From Pseudofrankia saprophytica (lineage in GTDB: Bacteria; Actinomycetota; Actinomycetes; Frankiales; Frankiaceae), in NCBI RefSeq assembly GCF_000235425.2, contig NZ_KI912266.1:3725671-3789670 (forward strand): DNA of 64,000 bases. Direction: 5' to 3'. Below, piece after piece: positions 60,940-64,000 of this stretch (positions are counted from its first letter, which is position 1; each line of letters opens with the position of its first letter). The notes under the pieces are model-generated. The model made no database searches. It was not told where the DNA came from and saw only the letters and a list, made by a program, of their open reading frames with translations. Both the position numbers and the translations under genes were made by a program.

Positions 60940-62873
60940 GCGGGATGAGCGAAACGAGGGCGGGCGAGCTCGGTGACTCCGCCCCACGGCACCGGCCGAG
61001 CGGTCGCCTGGACATGGTCCTCCGTTACACCGCCGGTTTCCGGAGCCGCCTCGCCCTCGGCGGCGTGCTGACGCTCTCGGGTACGGCGCTGTCGCTGGCG
61101 CAGCCACTCATCGCGCAGCGCATCCTGGACCGCATCGCCCGCCATCAGCCGGTCACCGGTCTGCTTCTGGTTCTGGGCGGCGCCGTCGTCCTCGGGACGG
61201 CCGTCGGCGCCGTGGGCTACTACGTCGTCGAGACGGTCGGCGAGTCCGTCGTCCGAAGCGTGCGGCGGCAGCTGGTGACCCGCATCCTGCGGCTGCGACC
61301 GGGGGTGCTCGACGAGGTCAACCCCGCTGACCTGATGTCCCGGCTGGTCGCCGACACGACGTTGCTGCGGCAGGTTACGACCCAGTCGATGGTCGCCTCC
61401 GTCACGGCCGTGGTCGCCCTGCTGGGGTCTCTCGTCCTCATGGGCCTGATCGACCCTGTGCTGCTGGCGGTCACGCTCACCGCGGTCGTGACGATGAGCG
61501 TCTCGGTGCGCTGGGCCGCGGCCCGGATCGGACAGGCCACCGGCAGGACGCAGGAGTCCGTCGCCTACCTGGCGATGCTGCTCGACCGCGACCTGGGCGC
61601 CTTCCGAACGGTGAAGGCGGCCGGCGCGGAGGCCAGGGAGATCGGCCTGCTGACCGGCGCGGCGGACACCGCCTGGCGTCGCGGCCTGCGGGTGGCGGCC
61701 TGGCAGGCGGGCAGCGGGGCGTCCGCGAGCCTGCTGATGCAGACGTCGTTCCTCGCCGTGCTCGGTGTCGGCGGTGCCCGGGTGGCGTCGGGACGACTGT
61801 CGCTCGCCGACCTGATCGCCTACCTGCTGTACATGTTCTTCCTGACGCAGCCCGTGACGGCCCTGGTCAGCGCCTGGGGCCAGGTCAAGGTCGGTGGTGG
61901 CGCCGCCGAGCGCATCGAGGCCGTGCTCAGGCTCTCCGTCGAACCCGTCCCCGTGCCCGCCGTCCGTGCGCGACCGCCCGGCACCCTCGTCACGGTGCCC
62001 GCTCATGCCGTCTCCCTGTCGGCGAACGGCGTCGGAGCGAGCACCGAGGGGAACGACGGGCCTGGTGCGAACGGCACGCACGAGTTCGCGCGTCCTGGCC
62101 CGGAGGATCCTGCCCCCAGCCAGGTGGCTGCCTGCGCCACCGTGGCGTTCCAGCAGGTCGTGTTCAGCTACCGGACCGGTCTGCCGTTCGTCCACCAGGG
62201 CGTGACGTTCACCGTCCCCGCCGGCGGCATGACCGCCGTCGTCGGGCCGTCCGGAGCCGGCAAGTCCAGTCTGTTCGCCCTGTTGGAGCGGTTCTACGAC
62301 GTGACGGCCGGCCGGGTTCTCGTCGACGGCCGGGACGTCCGTGACTGGCCGCTGACCGACCTGCGCCGGTCGATCGGCTACGTGGAGCAGGAAGCCCCGG
62401 TCCTCGCCGGCACCCTGCGGGAGAACCTGACGCTCGGGCTTTCCGGCGTCGACGAGGAACACCTGTGGAACGTGGTCGGCCTCGCGCGGCTCGGCGACGT
62501 CGTCCAGACCCTGCCGGGCGGCCTGGACGGCTGGATCGGCCATCGCGGCGGCACCCTGTCCGGCGGTCAGCGGCAGCGAGTCGCGATCGGGCGAGCCCTG
62601 CTGCGCAGGCCGCGTCTGCTGCTGCTCGACGAGGCGACGTCGGCGCTGGACGCGGTCAACGAGGCCGCGCTGCGCGACGCGCTCGCGGCCGCGGCCGAGA
62701 CGACGACGGTGCTGGTCGTCGCCCATCGGCTGTCGACCGTGGTCAACGCCCGCCAGATCGTCGTTCTGGAGGCGGGACAGGTGCGTGCCGTTGGCACCCA
62801 CGCCGATCTGCTTTACTCCGACCCCATATACCAAGAACTCGCGACGAACCAACTTCTTCTGCCCGGCACCTGA
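60936..62873 (+). CDS. ABC exporter half-transporter (fused membrane and ATPase domains)
   Basis: The 645-residue protein (alternative start 60945) has about six membrane helices in the first 330 residues, then a roughly 60-residue low-complexity linker, and an ATPase domain with Walker A GPSGAGKSS, signature LSGGQRQRVAIGRA and Walker B LLLLDEATSALD. It is a half-transporter that should work as a homodimer and export lipid-like or peptide cargo, here presumably the glycosylated operon product. The start overlaps the glycosyltransferase stop (ATGA). A 44-bp palindrome follows 50 bases after its stop and marks the operon end. Confidence 0.95.
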   Translation: MSGMSETRAGELGDSAPRHRPSGRLDMVLRYTAGFRSRLALGGVLTLSGTALSLAQPLIAQRILDRIARHQPVTGLLLVLGGAVVLGTAVGAVGYYVVETVGESVVRSVRRQLVTRILRLRPGVLDEVNPADLMSRLVADTTLLRQVTTQSMVASVTAVVALLGSLVLMGLIDPVLLAVTLTAVVTMSVSVRWAAARIGQATGRTQESVAYLAMLLDRDLGAFRTVKAAGAEAREIGLLTGAADTAWRRGLRVAAWQAGSGASASLLMQTSFLAVLGVGGARVASGRLSLADLIAYLLYMFFLTQPVTALVSAWGQVKVGGGAAERIEAVLRLSVEPVPVPAVRARPPGTLVTVPAHAVSLSANGVGASTEGNDGPGANGTHEFARPGPEDPAPSQVAACATVAFQQVVFSYRTGLPFVHQGVTFTVPAGGMTAVVGPSGAGKSSLFALLERFYDVTAGRVLVDGRDVRDWPLTDLRRSIGYVEQEAPVLAGTLRENLTLGLSGVDEEHLWNVVGLARLGDVVQTLPGGLDGWIGHRGGTLSGGQRQRVAIGRALLRRPRLLLLDEATSALDAVNEAALRDALAAAAETTTVLVVAHRLSTVVNARQIVVLEAGQVRAVGTHADLLYSDPIYQELATNQLLLPGT

Positions 62874-62923
62874 CGCCGGACGGCGTTGACCCTAGGACCG
62901 GAACAGGTCCTTCGCCTACCAGG

Positions 62924-62967
62924 AGGTCGGCGAGCAGACCAACAGCTGTTGGTCTGCTCGCCGACCT
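62924..62967. terminator. Perfect 44-bp palindrome at the operon end
   Basis: Each base from 62924 pairs with its mirror to 62967 around the centre 62945/62946. It lies between the ABC gene (stop 62873) and the next start (62977), and its right end touches that gene's GGAG ribosome binding site. Confidence 0.85.
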
Positions 62968-62976
62968 GGAGTTCAC

Positions 62977-64000
62977 ATGCATCGGCGACTGTTATTGTCC
63001 TTATCCCAGCTTCGCCGGCCCACGGCCCGACGATGGGGCCGAGTCACGGCCGCGGCGATGGCCACCATCTGTGTGGCCGCGGGCTGCTCGGGCTCGTCCG
63101 ACGCGGCGCGCCAAGCAGAAACATGCGACACACCCGGAGTTTCGGCCGGGGAGGTGCGTCTGGGGCTCATCTACCCGGATTCCGGGCTCATCGGTGACGT
63201 CCTGCGGGCCGCGCGCAGTGGCGTCGATGCCCGATTAAAACTGGCGAACGCCGAGGGTGGCGTGAACGGCCGACGCGTCAGCTACGACTGGCAGAACGAC
63301 GAGGCCAGCGTGAGTGCCAACAAGGTGGCCACCGCCAAGCTGGTCAGTCAGGGCGTCTTCGGGTTCCTGGAGATGACGACGGCCGGCTCCGGCGGTGCGG
63401 AGCTGCTGCGATCGCAGGGTATCCCGGCGGCGGGCCTGCCGAGCGAGCGGGTCTGGGCCGATCCGGCCTACCCCAACATGTTCACCTTTCCGTCCGACCT
63501 GACGAGTGAGCACGCGACCGACATCATCGGACGTTATGTCAAAGCGCAGGGCGGGACCAGGGCGATCATCGTCAGGAACGACACCGAGGAGTCGTCCCGG
63601 GGCTATGGCTCGTTGCTCGAACGCAGCGTTACCTCGGTGGGCATCCCGGCCCGCGTGATCTCGTTCAGCTCCGTCATCTCGAGTCCCGAGCAGCTCGCGG
63701 CCCAGATCCGCGCCGACGGCGCCGACGCCGTCCTCATCGCCATGGGCGGGGATGACATCGAGCGGGTCACCGCCGCGGCTCATTCCGCCAGCAGCGCCAT
63801 CAAGACCGTCATCGCGGTCAGTGGATACGGCCCGGATACGATCGAACGGTATGGCCGCACTGTCGCCGGGCTCGCGATCTTCGCCGCCATCACGCCGTTC
63901 GAGGCCGACATCCCAGCGCAGAAGACGTATCTGGGCGCGATGGCCCAGTACTCGCCGGAGTTCCAGCCGCCCAACGACGCCGTCGCCTACTCCAGCTACA
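62977..64000 (+). CDS. Substrate-binding lipoprotein (branched-chain amino acid type), 3' truncated by window
   Basis: The frame is open to the window edge (341 codons). ATG 62977 follows GGAG at 62968-62971. The N-terminus is basic with a hydrophobic helix and lipobox VAAGC. The mature part is a Leu/Ile/Val-binding fold: CDTPGVSAGEVRLGLIYPDS, LANAEGGVNGRRVSYDWQND, FGFLEMTTAGSGGAELLRSQ, YVKAQGGTRAIIV. It is clearly paralogous to the gene at 14823 (shared CDTPG, SAGE, AQGGTRA and FQPP blocks). There is no import permease next to it. Position beside the exporter operon suggests a binding or sensing role, but the palindrome implies separate transcription. Confidence 0.88.
   Translation, partial: MHRRLLLSLSQLRRPTARRWGRVTAAAMATICVAAGCSGSSDAARQAETCDTPGVSAGEVRLGLIYPDSGLIGDVLRAARSGVDARLKLANAEGGVNGRRVSYDWQNDEASVSANKVATAKLVSQGVFGFLEMTTAGSGGAELLRSQGIPAAGLPSERVWADPAYPNMFTFPSDLTSEHATDIIGRYVKAQGGTRAIIVRNDTEESSRGYGSLLERSVTSVGIPARVISFSSVISSPEQLAAQIRADGADAVLIAMGGDDIERVTAAAHSASSAIKTVIAVSGYGPDTIERYGRTVAGLAIFAAITPFEADIPAQKTYLGAMAQYSPEFQPPNDAVAYSSY

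Noticed and set aside
1-64000. CRISPR arrays, tRNA or rRNA genes, insertion sequences, prophage or plasmid genes
   Set aside because: No regularly spaced repeats, cloverleaf-like T-loop sequences, rRNA segments or transposase, integrase or replication motifs were found on reading either strand.

Overview
The window is GC-rich (low seventies percent by eye) and reads like a chromosomal accessory region of a filamentous actinomycete. Supporting features are the many GTG starts, ATGA and GTGA start/stop overlaps, two S-adenosyl methyltransferases of the DUF574 type, a mycofactocin-type short-chain dehydrogenase, a SigE-family ECF sigma factor and a helix-turn-helix/repeat regulator. A Frankiaceae-like host is my best guess; this is inference from gene families, not a database result. 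No rRNA, tRNA, CRISPR array, transposase or integrase was recognised.

Left part (1-30 kb): many small regulator/enzyme modules. These are a TetR-MBL operon divergent from an alpha/beta hydrolase; a SHOCT protein divergent from an ECF sigma factor and its membrane partner; an HxlR regulator divergent from an NmrA-type oxidoreductase; a CYTH protein; an HTH regulator; a TTC38-like protein; a substrate-binding lipoprotein; a Baeyer-Villiger-type monooxygenase next to a mycofactocin-type dehydrogenase; an NYN protein; a TetR/MFS efflux pair with a clear operator; a DUF2089/membrane/SHOCT-like operon; and a phosphotransferase flanked by two copies of one terminator element. Broken remnants (alpha/beta hydrolase, HIT protein, aminotransferase) lie between them.

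Middle part (28.5-43.5 kb): a two-component system diverges from a four-gene MacAB-like export operon (lipoprotein, adaptor, ATPase, permease). Then come a GlsB-type membrane protein, a GPP34 protein, an SRPBCC protein, the two DUF574 methyltransferases, an M13 metallopeptidase and a Tat-exported GMC oxidoreductase.

Right part (43.5-64 kb): about 3 kb with no convincing gene but several palindromic boxes and an iterated motif leads into a six-gene, tightly coupled operon. Its first two products are very large synthases: PfaD-like reductase-KS-AT-ACP-KR, and KS-AT-DH with a PPTase-like tail. They are followed by a free-standing acyl carrier protein, an alpha/beta hydrolase, a GT1 glycosyltransferase and an ABC exporter. 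A perfect 44-bp palindrome ends the operon and abuts a substrate-binding lipoprotein cut by the window edge, a paralogue of the one at 15 kb. The operon looks like an iterative, PUFA-synthase-like system that makes, releases or edits, glycosylates and exports a lipid-like polyketide. It is the most interesting system in the window.
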